From Mytilus trossulus (Eukaryota; Mollusca; Bivalvia; Mytilida; Mytilidae): 64,000 nt of DNA. The position numbers were made by a program, and so were the translations under genes. The first letter of the stretch is position 1. Every line of letters starts with the position of its first letter. Location of the stretch: assembly GCF_036588685.1 (NCBI RefSeq), contig NC_086378.1:78633127-78697126 (forward strand). The letters run 5' to 3'. The notes under the pieces were generated by a model. The model was given only the letters and a program-made list of their open reading frames with translations, was not told where the DNA came from and searched no databases. Shown piece after piece: positions 44,401-55,860 of the stretch.

Positions 44401-47400
44401 GATTTCAAATTTCTAAAAAAAATTAAAAAAAAAAAATTTAAAGCCATTAGAAACGAAGGTTACAAAATGTCTGGATTGAAGGAAATTGCAAAGTAAACAT
44501 TGACTCCTATAAATCGTAGTGATAACAGTAATTAGCTCATCATAAAGTGATCAACAGATTAAAGACCATCAAAGGTGTTAATTAGGCCATAAACATGTCA
44601 CCTAAAGAGAACAGTAACATAACAAATGTTATAAACGTATCTTGAAATGTCAAATAATTCTTATCAAAATCAAGCCTAAGCATGAAATTATTATTTCCCA
44701 TATATGGACGAGAACTATGATGATATAAAATGAACACTTTATCATACTAGCATAACAAAACCGGAAATCTGACTTTCATCGATCAAAAATGTTTTTATGA
44801 TAATTAAAAGATAAAAAGTTGTACAGTTTAGGTAATTAAAGATTAAATGGGTATAATCCCGTATGTAGTTGTAGTTCTGTGACTGCTTTTAAAATATTCT
44901 CAGATTTGGCATCATTCAATATATTATCTAGATCATATCAGTAGTAAAACCTACGGATCAGGATCTTTCCATGTCTTGATTTGGACAATGGTTGTTTTAT
45001 TTCGTTGGACACTTAAATTCGTGGATCAAGTCACCCACGAAAACCACGAAAATTGGTACCCCACGAATAAAAGTACTTTCACAGTAGATAGATAGACAAA
45101 TGATAGAGTGGGCTCATTTTCGCCGAATACAATTTTCTTGTTCATGATTTTGGTGTGTAAATATTTCAAAGCATGGGTGAAATGGGAGAAATATGCCGGT
45201 AAATAATTTTATTTTAATGATTTTTATGATTATTTTTAATTGAGAAAAAAATTTCGGCACTTACCGCAAAGGACTGAAAAACAGACGAGGATTTTTCGAA
45301 CAATTTCCTTCATGAAAAACATGATTTGTAAAAAAAATAATTTAATAATTCTTTGACTGATTGCCCTAAATTTCAAATTTACACGGTTGAAATGTCTGCT
45401 ATTCATCTATAATGAAATTGATTTGATACCTGTAAATATTGTTGAAAGCTGCAATTTGCTGGTTTTAAATAGATGTGCAAAAACAGCAAATATGTGCCCC
45501 CCCACCCCCCCCCCCCCCCCCCCCCCCTTTGACTAAACATAAATTTCAAATAGCCTTTAATCTAACTTTTCAGAAGATTTTTTTTCTCAAACAGAAAAAC
45601 ATTTTCAACTTAAAAATAATATGTTTTTGATGTTATCTTAATATAGAAATATCAGTTTACCTCAAAAACATAAAGAACATAACCTGCAGAAAACATTGAA
45701 AGTTATGATGAAAATGAGCATCCCACTCTACATGAACATGATGTATATATAAAAATAAAAGATGTGGTAAGATTGCAAATGAGACTACTATCCCCAAAAG
45801 TTTAAATGAAGGCGATACAAGCAATTATGGGTTACAGTGAGTACGTATCAACATGCAGAAATACCCATACCCTATAAATAAAAGGCCCTTCCATGTATTG
45901 ATGTAATGATCAGTTATGCTTGCATATATGTAAATTAAAAGTTGTTGAAAATTTAAAAAAAAATGTAGATCAAACTGCCTCAGTAGCTGGAACTTCCTTC
46001 ATAAATTATAAATCTTACAGTATAAAGCTTGAGGCATTGGAACCTGTTGATTTGTACCTTCAGTTATGCCCTTCAATTTGAAAATTTAGCTGAATCATTA
46101 TGATATCAATTATTTTCTAATTTCATGTTTACAGATGGTCAAAGCTATTCAGGTATTGAGGATTCATCTGTTAGAATTAGAGAAAGTGAACGAATTGTGT
46201 AAAGACTTCTGTAATCGATACATAAATTGTCTAAGAGGAAAACTTCAAAGTGAACAATTGTTAAAAGTGGAATCCGACTTTGACGATTCTGATGTTGGTT
46301 CACCACCACCTTCAGGTACAAAGAATGTACCGATAGCACCGAATTTAACATCTACAGCCAACAATGTCATGTTAGGACAGACAGTGTCTCCAGCCTCTGT
46401 GTCAATGCCACAGTTAGGTCCAGGTCAGATTATGTCTGGTGGCACGATATATCAAATGGTCCACACCCCACAAGGCTTAGTGGCTCAACCAATACAGGTA
46501 TGTGTATGGTTTATTTAAAAAATTTCACACACAGATTAGTTTCTTTAAAAAATCCACTCTTCATTATTTCTAACATATATATCATCAACTCATGGGTTGT
46601 TGTTCCATTATGAATGCATTTTGACACCACAATTTCCATTGAGCATGCATACATGTATATAGTACTAATTTCCATGACGCACGAAAACATACATGTATGA
46701 TCTGACAACTATGCAAAATTTTCCTCTTACTTCTTATTTAATATTTTTCATGATTAGCTCAGCATTTTCCTTTTACTTTCAAGAGGTGTTATGACAGACA
46801 TTCACATTTAGATGTTTGAAAAATGACCTATTGTGTTCATGATGTTAAAAAACGAATTTTAGATTGATTACACTGTCGTGACTGTACAAAAATGAACATG
46901 TTATATCTCATTCTGTTCATAGTTAAATTATGAATTCATATTTTGATGCTTTTGGACTATCAAAACATACAAGCAGTAGATTGCTAACCCAAGTAAACTC
47001 TAAAGAGATTTGAAATATGCAGATTCCTTATAATTAGGTATTGTATAGATCTACTTAGAATACTATGACTAACTTTTTCATTTTAGTTTCAACAAGCAGC
47101 ATCAAATCCAGTCCAGGTTCATGGAGGCACACCAATGTCACAAATTGGTGTCAATACTGTTACACCAGCATCTAGTGCAGGTAGGTTCATGGTGGCACAC
47201 CAATGTCACAGATTGGTGTCAATTCTGTTACACCAGCATCAAGTGCAGGTAGGTTCATGGAGGCACACCAATGTCACAGATTGGTGTCAATTCTGTTACA
47301 CCAGCATCAAGTGCAGGTAGGTTCATGGAGGCACACCAATGTCACAGATTGGTGTCAATTCTGTTACACCAGCATCAAGTGCAGGTAGGTTCATGGAGGC

Positions 47401-50400
47401 ACACCAATGTCACAGATTGGTGTCAATACTGTTACACCAGCATCAAGTGCAGGTAGGTTCATGGTGGCACACCAATGTCACAGATTGGTGTCAAAACTGT
47501 TACACCAGCATCAAGTGCAGGTAGGGTCATGGTAGTACACCAATGTCACAGATTGGTGTCAATTCTGTTACACCAGCATCAAGTGCAGGTAGGTTCATGG
47601 AGGCACACCAATGTCACAGATTGGTGTCAATTCTGTTACGCAGCATCAAGTGCAGGTAGGTTCATGGTGGCACACCAATGTCACAGATTGGTGTCAATTC
47701 TGTTACACCAGCATCAAGTGCAGGTAGGTTCATGGTGGCACACCAATATCACAGATTGGTGTCAATTCTGTTACACCAGCATCAAGTGCAGGTAGGTTCA
47801 TGGTGGCACACCAATGTCACAGATTGGTGTTAATTCTGTTACACCAGCATCAAGTGCAGGTAGGTTCATGGAGGCACACCAATGTCACAGATAGGTGTCA
47901 ATTCTGTTACACCAGCATCAAGTGCAGGTAGGTTCATGGTGGCACACCAATGTCACAGATTGGTGTCAATTCTGTTACACCAGCATCAAGTGCAGGTAGG
48001 TTCATGGTGGCTCACCAATGTCACAGATTGGTGTCAATACTGTTACACAAGCATCAAGTGCAGGTAGGTTCATGGTGGCACACCAATGTCACAGATTGGT
48101 GTCAATTCTGTTACACCAGCATCAAGTGCAGGTAGGTTCATGGTGGCACACCAATATCACAGATTGGTGTCTATTCTGTTACACCAGCATCAAGTGCAGG
48201 TAGGTTCACGGTGGTACACTAATGTCACAGATTGGTGTCAATTCTGTTACACCAGCATCAAGTGCAGGTAGGTTCATGGTGGCACACCAATATCACAGAT
48301 TGGGGTCAATTCTGTTACACCAGCTTCAAGTGCAGGTAGGTTCATGGTGGCACACCAATATCACAGATTGGGGTCAATTCTGTTACACCAGCATCAAGTG
48401 CAGGTATGATCACTTTAGTTATCAAAATTTACTAATAGGCATTATCACCTTCATCTGAAATGTTGTAGTTTAATACTCTGCTTGTTAAAAGACTAAACAC
48501 TTTTAGATTATGTAATTGCAGCTTCTTAGACAACTTTTCCCCCATATACATGGCAATGGTCAGTACAGAGTCAAAGTTATGTGACAATGTACATGATATT
48601 TGTCTTTGATATGACTCTTCTGCCAATGGATAGAATGTGAGCAATAGGTAGATTATAAAAAAATACGAGTGACAGTTTAATAAAAGCAATGATTTTTCAT
48701 ATGATATAATTTTACTGTGATCACAGATAACTGTAAATGTAAATTCTGTCCACCCAGATACAGATACAGATACATAAACTTTAAAACATCTGTTACACCA
48801 ATCTTAATTAGAAATTAATTTTTGCACATTTAATATATGACAGGGTAACATTTCTTATGTTAAATTTTTGTAAGTGTTTTGTATTGCAAAGCTTTGCATG
48901 ACCTGACAAGATGAACATCTGAAATTAATATGAAGATAAATATCTGACAGTAAAGGCTTATATTTTCATTATTTAGAATTATTTATTATTGGTATTGTAG
49001 GCTTATTCTTCATAACATTTACACCCTTTGCTAAAATATATATCGATACTCTCCTAAACTTAATGATAATTAAAATAGAACTAATAAATTGATTTTTACA
49101 CAATTGAACTATCCTAGTTTATTTTGTCTCATATGCAATATCACATACTTTATACATGTAGTAGCCTAAATTTTTACTGAGTGACTGTTTATAATATAAC
49201 CATGGTAATTACAGGTGCTTTGTCAGCATTAGCAGGTCATTTAAGTTCTGATGACGAAGATGGTAGTGACAAAAAGAAGAGTAAACGAGGAGTTTTACCA
49301 AAGTCAGCAACTCAAGTGATGAAATCCTGGTTATTCCAACATATTGTTGTATGTATAGTTAAATTTTTAAAATTAAGATAAAAAGAGAGGTGTCTATGTT
49401 TATTTGGTCATGTGTTTGTAAAAACACTTTTTCATTTCAAATGTTTAAGATTGATTTTGAATAAAGGAATTAATTTTTTAAGAGGATTAGAAAACAATAA
49501 TAAGGGTTAACATTTTCAGAACAATAGTTGTAGTTATTGTTAGCTGCAATAAAAGCAGTATCAGGTGAATTAAAAAAAAATATATCAACTTTTTGTATTA
49601 CACACGAAACAATTGAAGAGCTTGTTAAACCTTGCCTTTCCCCAATTTCTAAGCCTCAAACAAAAAAGTTGATACATTTATTTTTCTGATATTGACCTAA
49701 TATTGTATATTTAGTTATGTTTGCTAAAAGTTAGAGATATGTTTAAAAGGTGGTTGTCATATTTTAAGTTTTTTAATTGAATTTAATGTATGCACTTATT
49801 TTGCAATCCTTTATTTTATTTAGCATCCATATCCAACAGAAGATGAAAAAAGACAGATTGCTAATCAAACTAACCTTACTTTATTACAAGTAAATAATTG
49901 GTAAGTGATTAAATAAGAATATAAAGCAATGTAAATTAATCTTTTTTTTTCATTTTTTACAAATTTAGTAGCAGGTAATTTCTTCTGTGTGGCAACCTTA
50001 ATAGCCAGGGAAATCTCTTTTAAAAGAAAAAAATGGCCATCACCCAAACTTTTGCATGCTTATCACACAATTAAGACTTTGTGAACTGCTCCTACGCATT
50101 CAAAAATAAATCAAGTGCCTTCCAATTTAACCCCCTTACACATATCTTTTCTGCAATAGCCCTTACTAGAATTCATTAATTGAACTAATAAAGTGGCCAT
50201 ATTAAAGAGAATAGCTGTACCTAATATTGATTCATTGTTGTTAACATTGAAAGAATGTTGAAGAAATTTAATGAAAATGCTGAAATTTCATTGTCATGCT
50301 AATTGCTCTGAGACTTTTGCCGTAAGTTTATATTGCATTGAAGATAAAAACATCTATTAGGACAATTTTGATATATAATGGTCTAGGGCCTCGGTTACAG

Positions 50401-51825
50401 TGATGTCAAGATATTACTAGATTTCTTTCACTTTACTGGGCTGAGTTTAATCGGTTCCCTCATGATAAACCAGTCCATCTATAGATAGGTATTTTAGGAT
50501 AAACTCATCAATGAAATGTCCAGTAATACTTTTGATAATTCCTTTGATGACATCGATAGGTGATTAGAAATCAGTAATAATTATAACAGCAATCATCCTT
50601 ATCACACACATCTTCTAATAGACTGTCCTTATGCAAAAGAATGTAAGCTCCGCCCGATCAGTTGAAATAACATCTCCGTGAGGGAAGAACAAAAAATTTC
50701 CAAAAGCAAATTTACAGATCTAACATTGTTGAGCTGATGTTTAGATGAGTTGTACATATATATATATATTTAATTGATTTCATAGATCTTGTAATAATTA
50801 ATATTAGAATAACAATCAAAAGTTTGAAAAAAGTGACATTTTATTTTTCCAAGTTTAATGAAACAAATCTATCATTCCTGGTACTTATGGATGGGAATTT
50901 TGCATTGAGTGTATGATCAATCTTTAATTATAGTTAATAAATTATTGTTTTCAGGTTTATAAATGCTAGAAGAAGAATACTTCAGCCAATGCTAGAGGCC
51001 AGCAATCCAGAACAAGTCAAAACAAAAAAGTCCAAACCTCAAACACGACCATTACAACGATTCTGGCCGGAGAGTCTGGCCAATCTCCAGCCACAGATTG
51101 CTCCTGCCATTATGTCAATAGCCTCTATACAATCAGCAGGTTGGTATCATTATAAAATAATAATTTATTTTATTATTGTGTCACATTATATATTTGTTGG
51201 TGATCTTCTCTGATACTGCAAATGAATAAAATAAATGTTATGTTGCCAATGATTTATACAATAAGTTTATTTCCATTGATTTCCTTGTTATGTTCAGCAA
51301 ATAAAATGAAATTTAAAAAAGAAGATGTGGTATGATTGCCAATGAGACAACTATCCACAAAAGACCAAAATGACACTAACATTAACAACTATAGGTCACT
51401 GTACGGCCTTCAACAATGAGCAAACCCCATACCGCATAGTCAGCTATAAAAGAGTCAATCTATTTTATTACAGTGTAAGATGAAGATGAATTATATAGTC
51501 AAAAATACAATCTACAGACACAAGTTAACAACTTTGTATACTTTTGAATATAAATTAACTCTTAAATTTGTCTATCTCAACAAATAAACCTTTGTCACAC
51601 ATTATGTAGAGTTGTTGTTCTTAAGGCAGTAAGACACAAAGGGTATACATATGTCATACCTGTAACATGTGGTAAATCATTATTCTACTTTCAGAAGAAA
51701 AACCAGGTTTCAAAGATATGAACAGTAATAGTGAAAAGACAGACGACACAGAAACAGGAAACCAGTCATTGTCTCCTGTTCCGGTAACAGACAACACAGC
51801 ACTGACAATTGATGATAATTCATAG
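41403..51825 (+). CDS. PKNOX: PKNOX/PREP-type TALE homeodomain transcription factor, 9 coding exons
   Basis: Exons 41403-41497, 42446-42502, 43998-44169, 46135-46497, 47087-47180, 49215-49348, 49824-49900, 50955-51139 and 51695-51825 give 435 codons plus stop with consistent phases. PREP proteins bind DNA with PBX partners in the nucleus. The MEIS/PREP N-terminal PBX-interaction domain is at about 52-145 (HPLFPLLVLLFEKCE, and KAIQVLRIHLLELEKVNELC). The homeodomain spans about 282-344, with the TALE insertion HPYPTEDEKRQI and helix 3 WFINARRR (Ile at position 50). After it, LQRFWPESLAN matches vertebrate PREP1/2 rather than MEIS. The middle, residues 165-275, is Ser/Gly/Pro/Gln-rich, then acidic (SSDDEDGSD). 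Exon 5 ends in the 68-base donor-containing array. PKNOX1 versus PKNOX2 is not resolvable; invertebrates usually have one gene. Confidence 0.95.
41525..41800. repeat. Family E copy followed by a family B piece (PKNOX intron)
   Basis: GAATTCCCGGATCCCAAAAT, AATCCAGAGCTTAAAG and CCTGGAATCCCGATAAAAG match 17254-17460; then GTTGTATGAGTGCCAATGAG of family B. Confidence 0.65.
42446..42502 (+). CDS. PKNOX: PKNOX coding exon 2
   Basis: 57 bases, NETTKSSSETEDEKKAIY plus split codon; acceptor GTTATAG, donor AG|GTAAGA. The DEKKAIY...HPLFP junction matches DKRAIYRHPLFP of vertebrate PREP. Confidence 0.9.
42873..43787. mobile_element. TIR element with GGTACTACTTGTACAA ends (PKNOX intron 2)
   Basis: Left AGTCAGGGGTACTACTTG with TACAA, right its inverse TTGTACAAGTAGTACCACTG plus ACT; inner TATTTACTTG and CAAGTAAATA also pair. 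Multiple internal ACTTGTATA/TATACAAGT units. A TTAA element (43230-43510) is inserted within it. No transposase; target duplication unclear. Confidence 0.65.
43230..43510. mobile_element. TTAA-flanked piggyBac-like MITE nested in the previous element
   Basis: TTAA (43230-43233) GGTGGTACCCAACAC ... GTGTTAGGTACCACC TTAA (43507-43510). The 273-bp interior is non-coding. 25 bases near its right end (43473-43497) are identical to the end of the 26583-27335 repeat. Confidence 0.8.
43998..44169 (+). CDS. PKNOX: PKNOX coding exon 3 (PREP/MEIS N domain, part 1)
   Basis: HPLFPLLVLLFEKCEQAS through FFSEDPDLDNL, acceptor ATTTCAG, donor GTATGT. Confidence 0.95.
44320..45084 (-). mobile_element. TIR element family M1, copy 2 (PKNOX intron 3)
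   Basis: CTGTGAAAGTACTTTAATTC at left and GAATAAAAGTACTTTCACAG at right, flanked by TA. Full-length inverted partner of 12052-12811, sharing AAACATGTCACCTAAAGA-type and GATCTTTCCATGTCTTGA blocks. Confidence 0.85.
45106..45728 (+). mobile_element. TIR element family M3, copy 2 (PKNOX intron 3)
   Basis: GAGTGGGCTCATTTTCGCCG at left and GAAAATGAGCATCCCACTC at right, flanked by TA. Same internal order as 40238-40839. Where copy 1 has GTGTCCCCCATTG, this copy has an expanded C run (45497-45529). Confidence 0.8.
45757..45900 (+). repeat. Family B copy (PKNOX intron 3)
   Basis: AAGATGTGGTAAGATTGCAA, ATGAGACTACTATCC and ACCCATACCCTATAAAT blocks, diverged. Confidence 0.6.
46135..46497 (+). CDS. PKNOX: PKNOX coding exon 4 (N domain, part 2, and linker)
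   Basis: 121 codons MVKAIQVLRIHLLELEKVN through GTIYQMVHTPQGLVAQPIQ; acceptor TTTACAG, donor GTATGT. The second half is a low-complexity linker, as in vertebrate PREP. Confidence 0.95.
47087..47180 (+). CDS. PKNOX: PKNOX coding exon 5 (linker; start of the 68-base array)
   Basis: FQQAASNPVQVHGGTPMSQI to TPASSAG with acceptor TTTTAG and donor GCAG|GTAGGT, phase 1. The donor chosen is the first of 19; it is the only one that joins exon 6 in frame without a stop. Confidence 0.8.
47117..48407 (+). repeat. 19-copy, 68-base tandem array containing exon end plus splice donor
   Basis: The unit runs from GTTCATGG(T/A)GGCACACC, ATGTCACAGATTGGTGTC and TTACACCAGCATCAAGTG to CAGGTAG. Copy 1 (47117-47184) is the last 64 coding bases of PKNOX exon 5 plus 4 intronic bases. 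The ATGTCACA landmark (ATATCACA in some copies) falls at 47135, 47203, 47271, 47339, 47407, 47475, 47543, 47611, 47678, 47746, 47814, 47882, 47950, 48018, 48086, 48154, 48222, 48290 and 48358; one unit is 67 bases. Eighteen copies end GCAG|GTAGGT; the last ends GCAG|GTATGA at 48404. Each unit also holds an inverted repeat CACCAAT...ATTGGTG. The many 61-codon frames in the array are artefacts of the period. Confidence 0.95.
49215..49348 (+). CDS. PKNOX: PKNOX coding exon 6 (homeodomain start)
   Basis: ALSALAGHLSSDDEDGSDKK then KSKRGVLPKSATQVMKSWLF, ending QHIV; acceptor TTACAG, donor GTATGT. Confidence 0.94.
49824..49900 (+). CDS. PKNOX: PKNOX coding exon 7 (TALE loop)
   Basis: HPYPTEDEKRQIANQTNLTL to QVNNW (split codon); acceptor TTTAG, donor GTAAGT. 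Contains the three-residue loop extension PYP. Confidence 0.96.
50955..51139 (+). CDS. PKNOX: PKNOX coding exon 8 (homeodomain helix 3)
   Basis: FINARRRILQPMLEASNPEQ and PLQRFWPESLANLQP to ASIQSA; acceptor TTTTCAG, donor G|GTTGGT. Confidence 0.95.
51318..51460 (+). repeat. Family B copy (PKNOX intron 8)
   Basis: AGAAGATGTGGTATGATTGC, CAATGAGACAACTATCC, GTACGGCCTTCAACAATGAG and CGCATAGTCAGCTATAAAA. The best preserved copy in the window. Confidence 0.85.
51695..51825 (+). CDS. PKNOX: PKNOX coding exon 9 with stop
   Basis: EEKPGFKDMNSNSEKTDDTE through NTALTIDDNS and TAG; acceptor CTTTCAG. An acidic, Ser/Thr-rich tail. Confidence 0.9.
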
Positions 51826-54800
51826 CATTTGTTTGTATAGATTCTGGTTAAACATTGGAATCTGTCTGGTTTTGTATTGTAAAAAAATTACTGATTCAGT
51901 TAATACCGGCATGTAAATGCTTTGTAATTTGCCATTTCAGAAACTAAAGATTTATTGTTGAATTCATTATTTGAAACCAAAACAAAAGAACCATCATGAA
52001 GAATATTGTTCACCAATCATAAATATTATGTCTTTTTAAAAAATACTTTTAACCAATCATACTCTATACCATTTTAAAGGACATAGTCAACCAATTATAA
52101 TCATTGTAAAGGGCAATACTAATTTGGTATTTTTACACAGAAAATATGGCTTAGATTCTGAAATGGCAAAGTTCTGTTACCTTTGGTTTATGATACATAG
52201 AAAGTAAAAACTTCCCCAACCCTTCCAATGTAAATATCTAATGCATTAATGATTTGTTTGTTAAGTAGCTTTGTTTTGGAAAAGAGCAAAATTGGTTTTA
52301 ACATTTTCTGTAGGTGAGTTTGTTTTAAAATCTCTGTTTTGCTTTTAAATCTTCGGTTTTAATTTTCACAAAAGTGTTTTTGTTTTACTCTGAGATGTGT
52401 TTGACAAAAGTCAGTTTTTTATTGAGTTTTCTTTTATGCCGATAAATTGCAACAATAATGCATTCAAAGGTTATATGATAATCATCATAGCAAATAATAT
52501 TTGTCACCTCTAATACACCTTATCACTAGTTGTCCGTGTTAAATGGATATCAAAATATATAAACTTATTTACACTTTTGGTATTTTGGTGAATTTTGTCT
52601 CTGAATGACCTTAGATTTGTCTCTCAATGATATTCTGGTGTCGAGTAATAATCACTTTTTTTACGACTAATTTATTTCCGGTCAATAACTTTAATTTTAA
52701 TGAATTGATCTTTAAATTGTTTTTACCAGAAGGTTCAATACCACTAAAGGAAAGTTTGGATTGATTTTAGGGGTTATGGTCCCAATATTTTTGGATTAAG
52801 GGGCCAAAAAGGGGGTCCAAAATAAGCATTTTTGTAGTTTTCAAACAATAACTTGTGTTTAAGTGTATGAATCTCTCTGAAACTATACCACAAGTTTCCA
52901 TACAATGAAGGGATAGTAAGCAATGATTTTGAGGGTTATGGTCCGAATCGTTATGGAATAAGGGGCCAAAAATATGGTTATACATCTTACCCTGAAACCT
53001 AGCATTCACATTCAACTAAAATCACTATCAGACTTTAATTGTTGGCCTTGTTTTTGTAAATGTTTGTTTTAATGTCATTTGAATAAATTTGTACGTAAAA
53101 GGGTGTTTTGAAAAGTATATATGGACATGCATATGTATAGATGTGTTATAACTAAGTATGTAAACATGTGTATGCATAGGTATGTATGTGTGTGTTTTCA
53201 AATGTGTAGAATATGTATATGTATACATGTGTTTGGATAAGAATGTATGTTTACCTGTTTTTTGCATAAGTATTTTTACATATTTTAACCTGGATTTATT
53301 GTATATATGAGGATTATTTTTACCTCCAGAATTGTTTTCATATTGCTTTGAGCTTTCTCTATATTTTAATATGATATTTGTTAAAATTGTTTTGTTTATG
53401 GTTGTAATGTTTATGACTTTATGTATAGGGATACAACATTGTTAAAGTATTTTCTTACTTTTTGACACTTTGTACAGTTAAACAGAAATATAACAAAGAA
53501 ATGTTATAGAAATATTATATTATTTCACAAAGTTTCTCAGTGGTATGCCTTCATTTATTGTAAAGTCACATAAAATTGTGGATAATTTTTGTCTGTTTGA
53601 ATAGACCACTTTCTAATTTGTTCACCTGAAAAAACTCATCAATTATGTGCACCTTTATAACATCATTTACCAGATAGAGGGAATAGCCTGTATCCCTGCA
53701 CTATTAACGTTCATCAAACGTCTGAGTGATCGGATAAACTAAAAATAATATTTGTTTTGTAGATACTTAATCACTATTCCCTAATGACAGCAGTGCTGAT
53801 TGTCAATTATGAGAATTCATTTGCAGAAAAAATATTGCAATATAGCATTATCGCTTTTCAACTACTAGCACAATATATGGGAATGTAGAGACAACACCCC
53901 TAAACGCATGAATGATGTTCTAAAATCTAAATTTTTGACTGAAATGCATCAAACTGGAAAGTTTATTATGATGTTCATTCCTGTGAGATGTAATTTTCAT
54001 TTCATCTCCTAATTGAATAACCACTCATAAGACAACTCCCCACCAAAGTCACAATGTATAAAAAGTAAAAAAGTAAAATCTTTTTACAGTCTAGATATAA
54101 ATCGGGTTGGCTCCATTAAGTCAAATTTGAAAGATTCCAACATAGTGATTTGGTAATAATTTTATGTCTTGGAGTGCTCCAGAAGAAAAAAAAATTGATC
54201 AGAAAAACTCTCCTCATCTTAATTTAATTCTATCTGCTCACTGTGTCAACATGGTATTTGCCTTTCATTATCTGGCAAACTATTAACTGTTTACTATGAG
54301 ATGTCTCATCTTGTTTCAGTGTCCTAAATTAATTGTGCCTTTGTCATATATTGATCTGAACATAGATGCATATTTTAATGAGATAAATATGTAATACTGA
54401 CATCACCGTTCACCAGAAACGACAAAAGTTTAATTGCAGAGGTTTAAATATTTGCATCTTAATTCTTTAAAAGTTTTAATCAAAAGACACAACATTCTAT
54501 CTTCTATTCCAAAAGTAAACTTATCATATAAGTGTTTTATTCTTTTATTCTCAATATATTTATCATTTAATTTGAAGATGGACATATTTATTTGTGACAT
54601 TAATTGATAGTTTCCAACATGTTATTTTCATAAAACTTGGTGAAAATATCACAAAGGCAATTGTGCTGGAGAAGCAAAGTTAATTTACAGTTAAAAGTTT
54701 ATTTATTGATGTATTTTGGAGGAAATAGAATGACTTACCTCCCCTGAAATCCAATGAATTCAGCTTTATTATTGATATATTGTTATTGAAATCTGTTATG

Positions 54801-54850
54801 AACAGGTATTTGTTATTTAATGATGTATAATAAAAGACATGGAAAAGAAA
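51826..54850 (+). other. PKNOX: PKNOX 3' UTR and downstream sequence
   Basis: No coding signal. Candidate poly(A) signals are AATAAA at about 53081 and AATAAAAG near 54827. Includes a TATG/TGTG-rich low-complexity stretch (about 53110-53270) and, at 52760-53010, two related phrases GGGTTATGGTCC...TAAGGGGCCAAAAA suggesting a short duplicated repeat. Confidence 0.45.
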
Positions 54851-54889
54851 TCATTTTATCATTCTTTATCTTTCCTATTTTAGACTATA

Positions 54890-55100
54890 AAGGATTGTAT
54901 ATGTTTGTCTGGCAACTATCATCTAACCTTCACCTATTTCCATGTTTCGTTGGTCAATGTCAAGATTTCATGGTTAAGTTTGTTTCTTAGATACTATAAG
55001 CAATGGGTTAACTAAATTTAATGCCTAGATCAATTGTAGATGTTCATGTCTGGTTGGCAGGGTTCATCTGACCTTGACCTTATTTTCATGGTTCATAGGT
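54890..55100 (+). repeat. Dispersed unit with CATCTGACCTTGACC
   Basis: GTTAACTAAATTTAATGCC, GATGTTCATGTCTGG, GGGTTCATCTGACCTTGACC and TTTTCATGGTTCAT blocks, recurring at 55925-56110 and 56690-57230. Confidence 0.65.
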
Positions 55101-55169
55101 CAATATTTAGTTTTTTTCTCGCTTCACAGGGACCAACGTGAGACTAGGTATGCTGTTTCCGACAGCTGA

Positions 55170-55860
55170 GTCAATAATGTATTAGTTTGTGATTAGGTCG
55201 GGTTTAGGGTGAACCACTAGTGGTAAGTCAAATATAATTGGTATGCAGTTGAATAAGTTATGGCACATCTCATTACCATGGTGATTATTTGACCTCGCCT
55301 CCTTAGTTATGGTCTATTGACTTTGAAACTTTTGCTTAGTTTTCATGTATAAGTTTGTGATTAGGTCAGTTTATCGGGAACCACTAGTGATAAAGTGATG
55401 ATAATTGGTATGCAGTTGTATAAGCATCAGCATATCTCATTTCCATGGATATTATTTGGCCCCACCCCCTCATTCATGGTCTATTGACTTTGAAACTTTT
55501 GCTTAGTTTTAATGTATTAGTTTGTGATAAATAGGTCAGTTTATGGGGAACCAGTAGTGGTCGGTCGAAGATACTTGGTATGCAGTTATATTAACATTGG
55601 CACATCTCATTACCATTGATTTTTTTTACTACCTCTCAGTTATGATGTATTGACTTTGAAATTTTGTCTAGTTTACATGTATTAGTTTGTGTTTAGGTTT
55701 GTTTAAGGAGAACTACTTATGATAAGTCAATAGTAATTGGTATGAAGTTGTATTAGTATTGGCACATCTCATTTCTATGGAGATTTTTTAGCCATGTACC
55801 TTCAGTCACAATTTATTGACTTTAGATATTTGCTATACTTACATGTTAATTAAAGTGTTG
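55170..55860 (+). repeat. Four-copy tandem repeat, about 185-base unit
   Basis: Each unit has GTATTAGTTTGTGATTAGGT, GGGAACCACTAGTG, AATTGGTATGCAGTTG, GGCACATCTCATTACCATGG and TATGGTCTATTGACTTTG. Units begin near 55178, 55348, 55520 and 55678, increasingly diverged to the right. Confidence 0.8.

Noticed and set aside
47117-48407. CRISPR-like array or a repetitive protein gene
   Set aside because: Units are contiguous with no unique spacers, the genome is animal, and the 68-base period shifts frame each copy and creates TAG stops every three units.
53028-53267. 79-codon Thr/His/Tyr-rich antisense frame
   Set aside because: Translation of a TATG/TGTG low-complexity tract.
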